Both the position numbers and the translations under genes were made by a program. Below, piece after piece: positions 24,598 through 33,454 of a stretch of DNA of 64,000 nucleotides. Location of the stretch: the NCBI RefSeq assembly GCF_026410255.1, contig NZ_JAPMLL010000004.1, positions 1-64,000 on the forward strand, in the 5' to 3' direction. The stretch is from Xanthomarina sp. F1114 (GTDB taxonomy: Bacteria > Bacteroidota > Bacteroidia > Flavobacteriales > Flavobacteriaceae). Within the stretch, counting starts at the first letter, position 1. The number at the start of each line of letters is the position of its first letter. The notes below the pieces were generated by a model. The model was not told the origin of the DNA, did not search any database, and saw only the letters and a program-made list of their open reading frames with translations.

Positions 24598-25608
24598 ATG
24601 AACACAAAACTACCTATCTTATTTTTCCTAATTTCTTTATTTACTTATGGGCAAACTCCTATAAATTCGTTTTATAGTGTGCCAGAATCTTATTTTGCTG
24701 TAGTGACATCTTCTACAGCTGTAGACCAAAGTGCAAGTGGAGCTGACTTAACTTGGGATTTCACCAATTTAACATCTGTAGGTACCGTGCAAGATACTTA
24801 CGACTCTCCAACACCTGAAGAACTTATAGCCTATCCAGGCACAACTTCAGTTTTAACCATTACAGAAACAGCAACAACTACTTCTAGTAAGATTTTTACC
24901 AGAGAAGTCGCTGCAGAAGTATCTTTTACAGGAGCAGAATCTTCTGGCTTAGATTTAAATTACACTACAAACAATGGTGTTATTGGAACCTTCCCTTTAA
25001 GTTATGGCTCTAATAATACAGATGCTGTTTCCGGTAGCTTTAATTATGAGACGTATTCCGGAACTTTTACGGGAAATATAGTAACTACCGTAGATGCTTA
25101 TGGTACGCTTAATATGAACGATGTTGGAGAAGGTGCATATAGTGGTCCAGTTACAAGATTAAAAGTAGTTCAAACCTTGAATCTAACTTATCTTATTCCA
25201 AATGTTGGTACTGTAACGCAAACTAGTTATTTCTACTACGATGCTAACGATGGTACCTTGGTTTTTAGAACAAATACAGTTGATGTAGTAGTTTCTTTAT
25301 TGGGTATAAATGAAACTATTACGGTAATGGAAAGCTATTTGTCTACTACTATAGGTATTTCTGATAATCAAATTGTAAATAATGAGTTTAGAATTATTCC
25401 AAATCCAGTTAGCGAGGTACTAAATATTCGCTTAAACCAAAATGAAAGTATTCGTTCTATAACACTAACAGATCTTAGTGGAAGACAAGTGTTACATGTA
25501 AATAGTAATCTTACTTCAATTTCGGTTAACCATTTACAAACAGGTATGTATATTGCTAATATTATAACAGATAAAGGTGTTTATTCTAAGAGAGTATTGA
25601 AAAAATAA
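24598..25608 (+). CDS. secreted protein with T9SS type A sorting domain
   Basis: A 336-residue protein starting at ATG 24598. An in-frame start at 24544 would put 18 residues in front of the signal peptide (MNTKLPILFFLISLFTYGQ). The mature part is a Ser/Thr-rich beta domain of unknown fold. The last 70 or so residues are a T9SS type A signal: FRIIPNPVSEVLNI, LTDLSGRQVL, LQTGMYIANI and SKRVLKK. It should be exported by Sec, passed through T9SS and either anchored or released at the surface. Monocistronic, with its own terminator. Confidence 0.92.
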   Translation: MNTKLPILFFLISLFTYGQTPINSFYSVPESYFAVVTSSTAVDQSASGADLTWDFTNLTSVGTVQDTYDSPTPEELIAYPGTTSVLTITETATTTSSKIFTREVAAEVSFTGAESSGLDLNYTTNNGVIGTFPLSYGSNNTDAVSGSFNYETYSGTFTGNIVTTVDAYGTLNMNDVGEGAYSGPVTRLKVVQTLNLTYLIPNVGTVTQTSYFYYDANDGTLVFRTNTVDVVVSLLGINETITVMESYLSTTIGISDNQIVNNEFRIIPNPVSEVLNIRLNQNESIRSITLTDLSGRQVLHVNSNLTSISVNHLQTGMYIANIITDKGVYSKRVLKK

Positions 25609-25630
25609 AATCATTTAATCATTAAAAATC

Positions 25631-25661
25631 AAAGCGTTTCATATTCTGAAACGCTTTTTTT
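25631..25661 (+). terminator. Rho-independent terminator after the T9SS type A gene
   Basis: An 11-bp perfect stem (25631-25641 with 25647-25657) with a 5-nt loop and a T tract, 22 bp past the stop codon. Confidence 0.9.
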
Positions 25662-25779
25662 ATTGTTTTTTATAAAGTATAAAATTAGAGAGTACTTCTT
25701 AAAAATAATTTTATTTTGGGCATAATCATTTTTTATTTTAAACATTTAGAAAGTATAGTAATAGTTCCTATAAAAATTA

Positions 25780-25810
25780 TTGGTAAAAAGCAATAGGTTG
25801 TTTACTTTTG
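25780..25810 (+). promoter_or_regulatory. putative promoter of sucC
   Basis: TTG at 25780-25782 and TACTTTTG at 25803-25810 are 20 bp apart, the optimal Bacteroidetes arrangement. The start codon lies 59 bp downstream. Confidence 0.6.
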
Positions 25811-25869
25811 CACCACAATAGATTTAAGAGTTTCCTTTCTTTAAGGGAATGACAACTAAATTAATAAAG

Positions 25870-27063
25870 ATGAATTTACACGAATATCAAGGAAAAGACA
25901 TATTAGCAAGCTTTGGCGTACGTATTCAGCGTGGTGTTGTTGCAAAAAACGCACAAGAGGCTGTTGCTGCTGCTAAACAATTAACTGCTGAAACTGGAAC
26001 AGGTTGGCATGTTATTAAAGCTCAGGTTCACGCTGGTGGACGTGGTAAAGGTGGAGGTGTTAAACTTGCCAAAAACCTAGAAGAGGTTGAAACAATTGCA
26101 GGACAAATTATTGGGATGAATTTAGTTACACCTCAAACGTCTGCAGAAGGTAAAAAAGTACATCAAGTACTTGTTGCCGAAGATGTTTACTATCCTGGAG
26201 AAAGTGAAACAAGCGAGTTTTATGTATCTGTGTTATTAAATCGTGCTACTGGTCGTAATATGATTATGTATTCTACAGAAGGTGGAATGGATATTGAAAC
26301 TGTTGCCGAAGAAACTCCACATTTAATCTTTACAGAAGAGGTTGATCCATCTGTTGGATTAATGCCTTTCCAAGCAAGACGTATTGCTTTTAATTTAGGA
26401 TTAGAAGGATTAGCGTTTAAAGAAATGACAAAATTTGTCTCTAATCTTTATACAGCTTACGTAGAGTCTGATTCTTCTTTATTTGAAATTAACCCAGTTT
26501 TAAAAACAAGTGATAATAAAATTATGGCTGTGGATGCAAAAGTAACCATAGATGATAATTCACTTTTTAGACATAAAGAATATAATGATTTACGCGATTT
26601 ACGCGAAGAAAATCCAATTGAAGTTGAAGCAGGAGCTTTAGGACTTAACTATGTAGATTTAGACGGAAACGTGGGATGTATGGTTAATGGTGCTGGACTT
26701 GCAATGGCAACTATGGATTTAATTAAACAAGCTGGTGGAGAGCCAGCTAACTTCTTAGATGTTGGTGGAACAGCAGATGCTGCTAGAGTAGAGGCTGCTT
26801 TTCAAATTATCTTAAAAGATCCAAATGTAAAAGCAATTTTAATTAATATTTTTGGTGGAATTGTACGTTGCGATCGTGTAGCTCAAGGAGTTATTGATGC
26901 ATATAAAAACATGGGGAATATTTCTGTGCCAATTATTGTACGTTTACAAGGAACTAACGCGGACATCGCTAAAGAATTAATTGATAATTCTGGATTGGAT
27001 GTATTAAGTGCTACAGAATTCCAAGAAGCTGCAGATAAAGTACAAGAAGTTTTAACTGCATAA
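25870..27063 (+). CDS. sucC: succinate-CoA ligase, beta subunit
   Basis: A 397-residue ATP-grasp subunit of the TCA-cycle enzyme that makes ATP/GTP from succinyl-CoA. The start is ATG 25870 (MNLHEYQGKDILASFGV, the conserved N terminus); an in-frame ATG at 25849 adds seven unconserved residues. Visible features: AQVHAGGRGKGGGVKLA for nucleotide binding, and the C-terminal half with GNVGCMVNGAGLAMATMD, LDVGGTADAARV and INIFGGIVRCDRVAQG (quoted segments below 20 residues). sucD is not adjacent. Confidence 0.97.
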   Translation: MNLHEYQGKDILASFGVRIQRGVVAKNAQEAVAAAKQLTAETGTGWHVIKAQVHAGGRGKGGGVKLAKNLEEVETIAGQIIGMNLVTPQTSAEGKKVHQVLVAEDVYYPGESETSEFYVSVLLNRATGRNMIMYSTEGGMDIETVAEETPHLIFTEEVDPSVGLMPFQARRIAFNLGLEGLAFKEMTKFVSNLYTAYVESDSSLFEINPVLKTSDNKIMAVDAKVTIDDNSLFRHKEYNDLRDLREENPIEVEAGALGLNYVDLDGNVGCMVNGAGLAMATMDLIKQAGGEPANFLDVGGTADAARVEAAFQIILKDPNVKAILINIFGGIVRCDRVAQGVIDAYKNMGNISVPIIVRLQGTNADIAKELIDNSGLDVLSATEFQEAADKVQEVLTA

Positions 27064-27129
27064 TCTTATAAAAGCTACTTTTAAAATCTATCTGGCAACG
27101 GATAGCTTATTTAAGAGTTTAACATAAAA

Positions 27130-27166
27130 AAAGAGCAACTTTAAAATTTAAAGTTGCTCTTTTTTA
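27130..27166. terminator. bidirectional terminator between sucC and the APS/PAPS reductase gene
   Basis: A 13-bp perfect stem (27130-27142 with 27150-27162) is flanked by A and T tracts between two convergent genes. Confidence 0.9.
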
Positions 27167-27183
27167 TTTCTTATTCGCTTAGG

Positions 27184-27882
27184 TTATAAATGCAGTCCAC
27201 ATTCTGTTTTTGGGTTGTTGTTCCATCTCCCACTTCTATCTTCTCCTGGAACAGTACAATGGCTACAGCCAATAGAATGATAGCCTTTAGCTACTAATGG
27301 GTGGAAAGGGAGTTGATGTTTCTCAATAAAGGAATCGCGTTCTTCTTTAGTAATATCCAATAAGGGGTAAAATTTTAAAATTTCGCCACGCATTTCAAAA
27401 ATATCTAAGGTTGCTCTATGATCGCTTTGCCACTTCATTAAACCCGAAACCCATATTTTATATTGTTTTTTAATAGTTTCTAAAGGTCTTACCTTATTTA
27501 CCGAACAACAAAAATCAGGGTTGGTTTTCCATGTTTCGTTTTTTGTAGTAAACTCATGCTCTTCCTTTGTGGCGCCAATAGACTTGACATTTAAACCGTA
27601 AAGCTTTTCTAGTTTCTGTTTATACTTTAAAGTTTCTTCAAAATGATAGCCTGTGTCGATAAAAAAGACAGTTTGTTCTTTATTAACATCAGATACTAAT
27701 TTGAGCAAAAAGGCAGAAGTTGCCGCAAAGGAACTAGTTAGCATAATATCTTTAAGCTGAAAGTCTTTATATAATTCTTTTATACGGTTGCTAGGAGAAA
27801 GGGCTTTGTACTTTTTGTTTAAAAGTTCTATTGTTTCTTCAGAGAGTTCAGAAGGGTTTATAGTTGTAGGGTTGTCGAACAT
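27184..27882 (-). CDS. cysH: assimilatory APS/PAPS reductase with Fe-S cysteine motifs
   Basis: A 232-residue sulfonucleotide reductase producing sulfite from adenylyl sulfate. The PAPS_reduct fold contains TSSFAATSAFLL and FFIDTGYHFEET. Four cysteines in CC (about 129-130) and CSHC (about 213-216) form the [4Fe-4S] ligand set of APS-type reductases, which the E. coli PAPS enzyme lacks. The C-terminal TECGLH holds the catalytic cysteine. This favours APS as substrate. No other sulfate genes are adjacent. Confidence 0.92.
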   Translation of the reverse strand: MFDNPTTINPSELSEETIELLNKKYKALSPSNRIKELYKDFQLKDIMLTSSFAATSAFLLKLVSDVNKEQTVFFIDTGYHFEETLKYKQKLEKLYGLNVKSIGATKEEHEFTTKNETWKTNPDFCCSVNKVRPLETIKKQYKIWVSGLMKWQSDHRATLDIFEMRGEILKFYPLLDITKEERDSFIEKHQLPFHPLVAKGYHSIGCSHCTVPGEDRSGRWNNNPKTECGLHL

Positions 27883-27949
27883 GTTATTTAGGACTATTTG
27901 GTCTTATTTGTGCAATGTAAGAATAAACTTGAACTTATTTAATGTTTTA

Positions 27950-28216
27950 TTACTTTTTTAAGTTTTTAGGAGGTGTAGATTTCTTTTCTATTTTTTTTGG
28001 TTTAGGTCCACGGAGATGAATTACTAAACCATTTAAGAAGTTTCTCAAGATTTGATCGCCACATTCCATATATTTTGGATGGTCTTCTTTTCTAAAGAAA
28101 GCTCCTAATTCGCTTTTGCTTATTCTAAAATCTACTAGTTCTAATATTTTGACTATTTCGTCGTCTCTAAGCTGTAAAGCAACTCTTAATTTCTTAAATA
28201 TATCATTGTTAGTCAT
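27950..28216 (-). CDS. DUF1456 (YehS-like) protein
   Basis: An 88-residue soluble protein. The repeat-like helical segments NNDIFKKLRVALQLRDDEIVKIL and ISKSELGAFFRKEDHPKY (given in parts) are the DUF1456/YehS hallmark; E. coli YehS has two such repeats over about 150 residues, while this form is shorter. The C terminus is Lys/Pro-rich. Function unknown. It lies 67 bp upstream of the reductase gene on the same strand and could share a transcript. Confidence 0.85.
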   Translation of the reverse strand: MTNNDIFKKLRVALQLRDDEIVKILELVDFRISKSELGAFFRKEDHPKYMECGDQILRNFLNGLVIHLRGPKPKKIEKKSTPPKNLKK

Positions 28217-28441
28217 ATAAAGTTTTTTGGTTTTAGTTTTATCTTAAAATAGTCAAATAATCGATGAAACGCATTTTTTGTTTAATAGCCTGATAGTCAG
28301 TAATATAGGTAAATAATTATACAAGATGTAGAATATCAACGATAAAACGCAGGTTATTTTTCGACAAGTTACAAATTATCATGGATTATTAAATATGGTT
28401 TATAAGTATCTTTATAATGTAAAATTAAGCCATTCTTCATA

Positions 28442-28843
28442 ATGATTAACAGGGTTGAAAAACTTAGTCTTTTGTCTGAAATGATTTCATTTGCAAAAAG
28501 CGAAGACGATTTAAAACCAATTGAGTATAATTTTTTACTTGCAATTGCAAGGCAGCTTGGAATTTCACGAGAAGATTTCGACTATCTTATCGAGAACCCT
28601 ATTAATTATTTTCATTTAAAATCGCATAGCGAACGAATTGTACAATTTCATAGATTGGTATTATTAATGAATATTACCGACGAACATACACATAAAGAAA
28701 GAGTAAAGCTTTTTAATTATGGTATTAGAATGGGGTTAAGTCACGAATCCATAAATAAAGTTCTGTATTTAATGGAAAGTTTCCCTAACAAAGTTGTGCC
28801 TCCAGATGTGCTTATAGATATCTTTAAAGTGCAGTATAATTAA
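28442..28843 (+). CDS. TerB-like helical protein
   Basis: A 133-residue all-helical protein with a TerB-type layout: EKLSLLSEMISFAKSEDDLKPIEYNFLLAIARQLGIS (in parts) near the N terminus and the ERVKLFNYGIRMGLS helix later. TerB-family proteins often bind metals through acidic residues and act near membranes. No other tellurite-resistance (Ter) gene is nearby. A near-promoter TATCTTTA sits at 28407-28414. Convergent with uvrB. Confidence 0.75.
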   Translation: MINRVEKLSLLSEMISFAKSEDDLKPIEYNFLLAIARQLGISREDFDYLIENPINYFHLKSHSERIVQFHRLVLLMNITDEHTHKERVKLFNYGIRMGLSHESINKVLYLMESFPNKVVPPDVLIDIFKVQYN

Positions 28844-28913
28844 TTCAAGATATAAGAATCAAATAAAGGATTAAGCTATTTAGTCTTCTCTCTTTCTCAA
28901 AACTTATATATCA

Positions 28914-30914
28914 TTAATTTATGGTCTCCAATTTCTGCTGGTAGGCTTTTATTTCGTCTCTAAATTTAGCTGCTTGTAAAAAATCCAATGCTTTCGCAGC
29001 TTCCTCCATAAACTTACGTTTTTCGCGAATTTTCTTTTCCAGTTCGGCTTTAGAAAGATATTTGCTTTCTGGTTCTGCAGCTTTCATGGCTTCTAACTCA
29101 TAACTATATGTACTTACAGAGTTTTTAGATAAAGCATTGTCTAAGCTCTTGTTTAAAGCAGTTGGTGTAATGTTATGCTCTGTATTATATGCAATTTGTT
29201 TTTCACGTCTGTAATTGGTTTCATCAATAGTTTTTTGCATGCTTTTGGTTATTTTATCAGCATACATAATAGCTTTTCCGTTGAGGTTTCTGGCAGCTCT
29301 ACCAACCGTTTGTGTTAGAGATCTTGCGGAACGCAAAAAACCTTCCTTATCGGCATCTAAAATAGCTACTAACGACACTTCTGGTAAATCTAAACCTTCA
29401 CGCAATAAGTTAACTCCTACCAACACATCAAACATACCAGCTCGTAAATCCTGCATAATTTGAACACGCTCCAAAGTATCCACATCACTATGGATATAAC
29501 GAGTACGTATCTGTATTCTATCTAAATATTTTGTCAGTTCCTCAGCCATCCTTTTGGTAAGCGTAGTTACTAAAATACGTTCGTCTTTTTCTACGCGTTG
29601 TTGGATTTCCTCAATTAAATCGTCTATCTGATTTAAACTGGGGCGCACCTCAATTATAGGGTCTAAAAGTCCAGTTGGTCTAATTACCTGTTCTATATAT
29701 ACGCCTGCAGACTTTTCAAGTTCGTAGTCTGCTGGAGTTGCACTTACATAGATTACCTGGTTTTGTAAGGCTTCAAATTCTTCAAATTTTAAAGGCCTAT
29801 TGTCCATGGCTGCAGGCAGCCTAAAACCATATTCTACTAGGTTTTCTTTTCTACTTCTATCTCCTCCATACATGGCATGGACTTGAGAAATTGTAACATG
29901 ACTTTCGTCCACAACCATTAAATAATCATCTGGAAAATAATCTAATAAACAGAAAGGTCTGGTTCCTGGTTGTCTGCCATCTAAATATCTGGAATAGTTC
30001 TCAATGCCCGAGCAGTAACCCAGTTCCCGAATCATTTCTAAATCGAATTCTGTTCGTTCTTTTAGGCGTTTTGCTTCTAAGTGTTTTCCTATTTCTTTGA
30101 AATAATCGTATTGTTTTACTAAATCGTCTTGAATACTATTTATAGCTCCTTGTAAAACTTCTGGAGAAGTAACAAACATATTTGCTGGATAAATATTGAC
30201 TCTGTCATATTTTTCAATCACTTCATTCGTTTGAATGTTGAAGGCTTCAATGTCTTCAATTTCATCTCCAAAAAAATGAATTCTAAATGCATGATCGTCG
30301 TAGCTGGGAAAAATATCTACTGTATCTCCTTTTATTCTAAAATTTCCATGGTTAAATTCTGCTTCTGTTCTAGAATATAAACTCTGAACCAATCTGTGAA
30401 GTAATTTTGTTCGTGAAATAACTTGATCTGTTTCAAGAGAAATAACGTTTTTTTGAAATTCCACCGGATTTCCAATACCATATAAACAAGACACCGAGGC
30501 AATTACAATAACATCTCGTCTCCCAGAAAGTAGAGAAGAAGTAGTGCTCAATCTCATTTTTTCAATTTCTTCGTTTATAGATAAATCTTTTTCAATATAA
30601 ACTCCAGAGACTGGAATATAGGCTTCGGGTTGGTAATAATCGTAATAAGACACAAAGTACTCAACTGCATTATCTAGAAAGAATTGTTTAAACTCAGAAT
30701 ATAACTGAGCAGCCAAAGTTTTATTATGTGCTAAAACCAAAGTTGGTTTTTGAACTTTTTCAATAACATTGGCCACAGTAAAGGTTTTTCCAGAACCAGT
30801 AACACCTAATAAAGTTTGATATTTTTCATGTGCATCAAGACCTTCAGCTAATTGGTTTATAGCAGAGGGCTGATCTCCTGTTGGACTGAATTCTGATTTT
30901 ATCTTGAATTTCAT
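28914..30914 (-). CDS. uvrB: excinuclease ABC subunit UvrB
   Basis: A 666-residue helicase-like subunit of nucleotide excision repair. Walker A is GVTGSGKTFT near residue 40, the YYDYYQPEAY beta-hairpin is near 93-102, the DEAD-box variant is DESH, and motif VI is QTVGRAARN. The C-terminal UVR motif (FMEEAAKALDFLQAAKFRDE) that contacts UvrC is intact. Length matches the family. It is the last gene downstream of the T9SS block on the minus strand, 149 bp after it, so probably a separate unit. Confidence 0.98.
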   Translation of the reverse strand: MKFKIKSEFSPTGDQPSAINQLAEGLDAHEKYQTLLGVTGSGKTFTVANVIEKVQKPTLVLAHNKTLAAQLYSEFKQFFLDNAVEYFVSYYDYYQPEAYIPVSGVYIEKDLSINEEIEKMRLSTTSSLLSGRRDVIVIASVSCLYGIGNPVEFQKNVISLETDQVISRTKLLHRLVQSLYSRTEAEFNHGNFRIKGDTVDIFPSYDDHAFRIHFFGDEIEDIEAFNIQTNEVIEKYDRVNIYPANMFVTSPEVLQGAINSIQDDLVKQYDYFKEIGKHLEAKRLKERTEFDLEMIRELGYCSGIENYSRYLDGRQPGTRPFCLLDYFPDDYLMVVDESHVTISQVHAMYGGDRSRKENLVEYGFRLPAAMDNRPLKFEEFEALQNQVIYVSATPADYELEKSAGVYIEQVIRPTGLLDPIIEVRPSLNQIDDLIEEIQQRVEKDERILVTTLTKRMAEELTKYLDRIQIRTRYIHSDVDTLERVQIMQDLRAGMFDVLVGVNLLREGLDLPEVSLVAILDADKEGFLRSARSLTQTVGRAARNLNGKAIMYADKITKSMQKTIDETNYRREKQIAYNTEHNITPTALNKSLDNALSKNSVSTYSYELEAMKAAEPESKYLSKAELEKKIREKRKFMEEAAKALDFLQAAKFRDEIKAYQQKLETIN

Positions 30915-31063
30915 AATACTAAAAAGTGCCTAAAATGTCTAAAGTGAGATTGTGCTATTATGGCACAAATAACTATGAGATTAATGAATTGTTTAGTCTG
31001 CCTAAAGTTATTAAAATTATTAAAGTTTACTTAACGATTAACAATTTTAAACAAGTACATATA

Positions 31064-33394
31064 TTATCTTTTTAAAGAAAAATGACCTCGATATTCTTTT
31101 CCATTACTAAGAGTAATTATAAACCAATAATCGTCTGTAGGAAGTTGATTTCCATTAAAAGTACCATCCCAACCAGTTCCAAAAACATCTAATTCTCTTA
31201 ACAGCTTTCCGTAGCGATTAAATATTTTAACACTTGTTGAGGTTTCAAATTGATTTAAACCAAGTGGCTTCCAATAATCGTTATAACCATCTCCATTTGG
31301 TGTAAAAAACTTAGGGAAACCTAATACCGAAACATCTTCAGAAATTACGCCGCATCCATTTTTATCTTGAATATAAATTGTATGATGTCCGGCAGATACA
31401 TTTGTAAATATATTGCTGTCTTGAAAATTACCATTATCTAATGCATATTCATAATTACCTTCGCCTGAAACTGTAATTGTAATAGAGTTGTTATTTGTAG
31501 CTTCAATAATTATTATGTCTTGAATAGTAGCAATATTAGATGGAAGAACAGTTATAGTTCTTGATGCAGAACAATTATTGTTATTGGTAGCTGTTACCGT
31601 ATAAACTCCAATCTCATTCACTGAAATCTGTTCTGTATTTTGCATTAAATCTACACCATCTAGTTGCCATTGATAGGTGTAAGCTGAAGGTAGGCCGTTG
31701 ATAATTCCAGCTTCTAAGTTGATGGTTTCCGATAAATAATTGAGGCAATACATGGTTTCTTCGTCTGGAGCTAATTCTGGGCTTGGATAAACCGTGAGTT
31801 CTACAGAGGAATACGCATAACAAACGTTATTGTCTGTAATTTGCACAAATAAGATATCCAAATATGGAGCATTTGTGTTTTGATATGTTCCAGAAAGTTG
31901 ATTTGTTTGATTTTCTAAATCCTCTTGAGAAGAATAAAAAATAACATTTGCAGTATTAGGTACGCTGTTTTGAGTAATTATAAACGTGGCTATGTCGTCT
32001 AAATTAAAAGTAGTTATACCATCATTTATTTCATCGTCGCAGGTATAATATATCGGGAGTGAAATGGGATTGTTTGCAAAATCTAAGGCTAATTCAGCTA
32101 CAGAAATACAGCCATTGGCGTTAGAGACTCTAGCAAATACAGTTTGGTTTAAAGCCGTATTATCAAAACTAGTTGGATTAGGAATTGGGTTGGCTCCTGA
32201 GTTAGCTTCAGCTTCTAATAAATAAAAATTATCTAAAGTTAAACTTTGGTCGTTGTTAGTAATGTCTGCTTCTGCATCGAAGAGATTGTAAGTTGTATAG
32301 CCATCTAAGTTGTAATCGCAGCTAATTAAAGTTGTATTAAAAACAACAGGATTTGATGCTACTTCAATAGTAATATCTCCATAAGAAAAACAGGTTCCAT
32401 CAATAATTACTTCTACACTATAAGTGCCAGCGTTAGAAACTAAATAGGTAGAATCTGTTGCAAAAGGAATTTCTACACCATCTTTAAACCATTTATAAGT
32501 GTTTGTTCCAGGTTGGCTAGCATCGAGCAAAACGCTGCTGTCTGTACATAGCGCGTTATTTCTGGAAATTAACATATCTGGACCTAAATTGGTGTTTAAC
32601 TGAAAACTTCCAGCTTCTAAGAATACGGCAGAATCGTATCTGTAATTTATATGGTCTGCTATAACTAGTTTTACGTGATAGACTTCATTTGGAGTTACAT
32701 CTGCAATGGCTGTTAAAACTGTTGTTTGACCGTTAAAGTTTATTGGTGCACTAGAGTCGTTCCATCCACCAAAATAGGTTTCGTTTATCGGACTACATTC
32801 TCCAGGAATTCCGGAGTGAACGGTGGTTACTTTTACAGGTGTATAAGTTCCGGGTATTACAGCAATATTCTCGTATCTGCCTCCATCTTCTTCTTTAATT
32901 AAAAACCCGAACAAATCTGAATAGCGACAAGTGTTTGAGTCTCCTTGCTGGTATTCTTCTGAAGCAAACAGATATCTAAAACTAATTCTATCTGCAACAG
33001 CTCTAAAATTAAATTCTAAAATGGTTGCGTTGGTAGTCGCCGATTCGTTTAAAACATATTCTAAATCGTTATCGCCACGCCAGTTTGGAGCATCGTCATC
33101 ACTTAAGGATGTATTTGGACCTTGAACATTTGCTAATCTTCCTGTACTTAAAACAATTCCATTTTCAAACGGAAATCCAGCACCATTAGATTCAAAATAA
33201 CCATAGCTTTGGTCTGTACCATTAAAATTTCCACCAGAAACATTGGTAACAACTACATCTGTAATGCAGCTACTATCAATTAGAATGTCTTCAATAAGTT
33301 CTTGAGCGGTATAAGTTCCGCTATCTGTGGTTACATTTTGAGATACGGCAACACAGGAAATCAATAAGAAAGAGGCTAATAAAAACTGTTTCAT
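31064..33394 (-). CDS. choice-of-anchor L protein with T9SS type B sorting domain
   Basis: A 776-residue surface protein starting at ATG 33394. Sec signal to about residue 19 (CVAVSQ); a choice-of-anchor L domain (about 30-265: YGYFE, FPFENGIVLSTG, FLFASEEYQQ, YSDLFGFLIKE, VKLVIADH); an Ig-like segment; two copies of the shared Cys-bracketed module (about 355-545); a PKD-like segment; and a C-terminal type B (gliding motility-associated) signal with FFTPNGDGYNDYW and FNRYGKLL. It should be exported through T9SS and fixed to the surface. Last of five same-strand relatives. Confidence 0.9.
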   Translation of the reverse strand: MKQFLLASFLLISCVAVSQNVTTDSGTYTAQELIEDILIDSSCITDVVVTNVSGGNFNGTDQSYGYFESNGAGFPFENGIVLSTGRLANVQGPNTSLSDDDAPNWRGDNDLEYVLNESATTNATILEFNFRAVADRISFRYLFASEEYQQGDSNTCRYSDLFGFLIKEEDGGRYENIAVIPGTYTPVKVTTVHSGIPGECSPINETYFGGWNDSSAPINFNGQTTVLTAIADVTPNEVYHVKLVIADHINYRYDSAVFLEAGSFQLNTNLGPDMLISRNNALCTDSSVLLDASQPGTNTYKWFKDGVEIPFATDSTYLVSNAGTYSVEVIIDGTCFSYGDITIEVASNPVVFNTTLISCDYNLDGYTTYNLFDAEADITNNDQSLTLDNFYLLEAEANSGANPIPNPTSFDNTALNQTVFARVSNANGCISVAELALDFANNPISLPIYYTCDDEINDGITTFNLDDIATFIITQNSVPNTANVIFYSSQEDLENQTNQLSGTYQNTNAPYLDILFVQITDNNVCYAYSSVELTVYPSPELAPDEETMYCLNYLSETINLEAGIINGLPSAYTYQWQLDGVDLMQNTEQISVNEIGVYTVTATNNNNCSASRTITVLPSNIATIQDIIIIEATNNNSITITVSGEGNYEYALDNGNFQDSNIFTNVSAGHHTIYIQDKNGCGVISEDVSVLGFPKFFTPNGDGYNDYWKPLGLNQFETSTSVKIFNRYGKLLRELDVFGTGWDGTFNGNQLPTDDYWFIITLSNGKEYRGHFSLKR

Positions 33395-33454
33395 CAAGAA
33401 ATGTTAGTCTACAAAGATAACTAATCTTGATTCTTTATAATAATAAAGTTTTTA

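Noticed and set aside
30950-30968. Inverted repeat TTGTGC...GCACAA upstream of uvrB
   Set aside because: Only 6-7 bp, no second copy and no T tract, so it cannot be called an operator or terminator.
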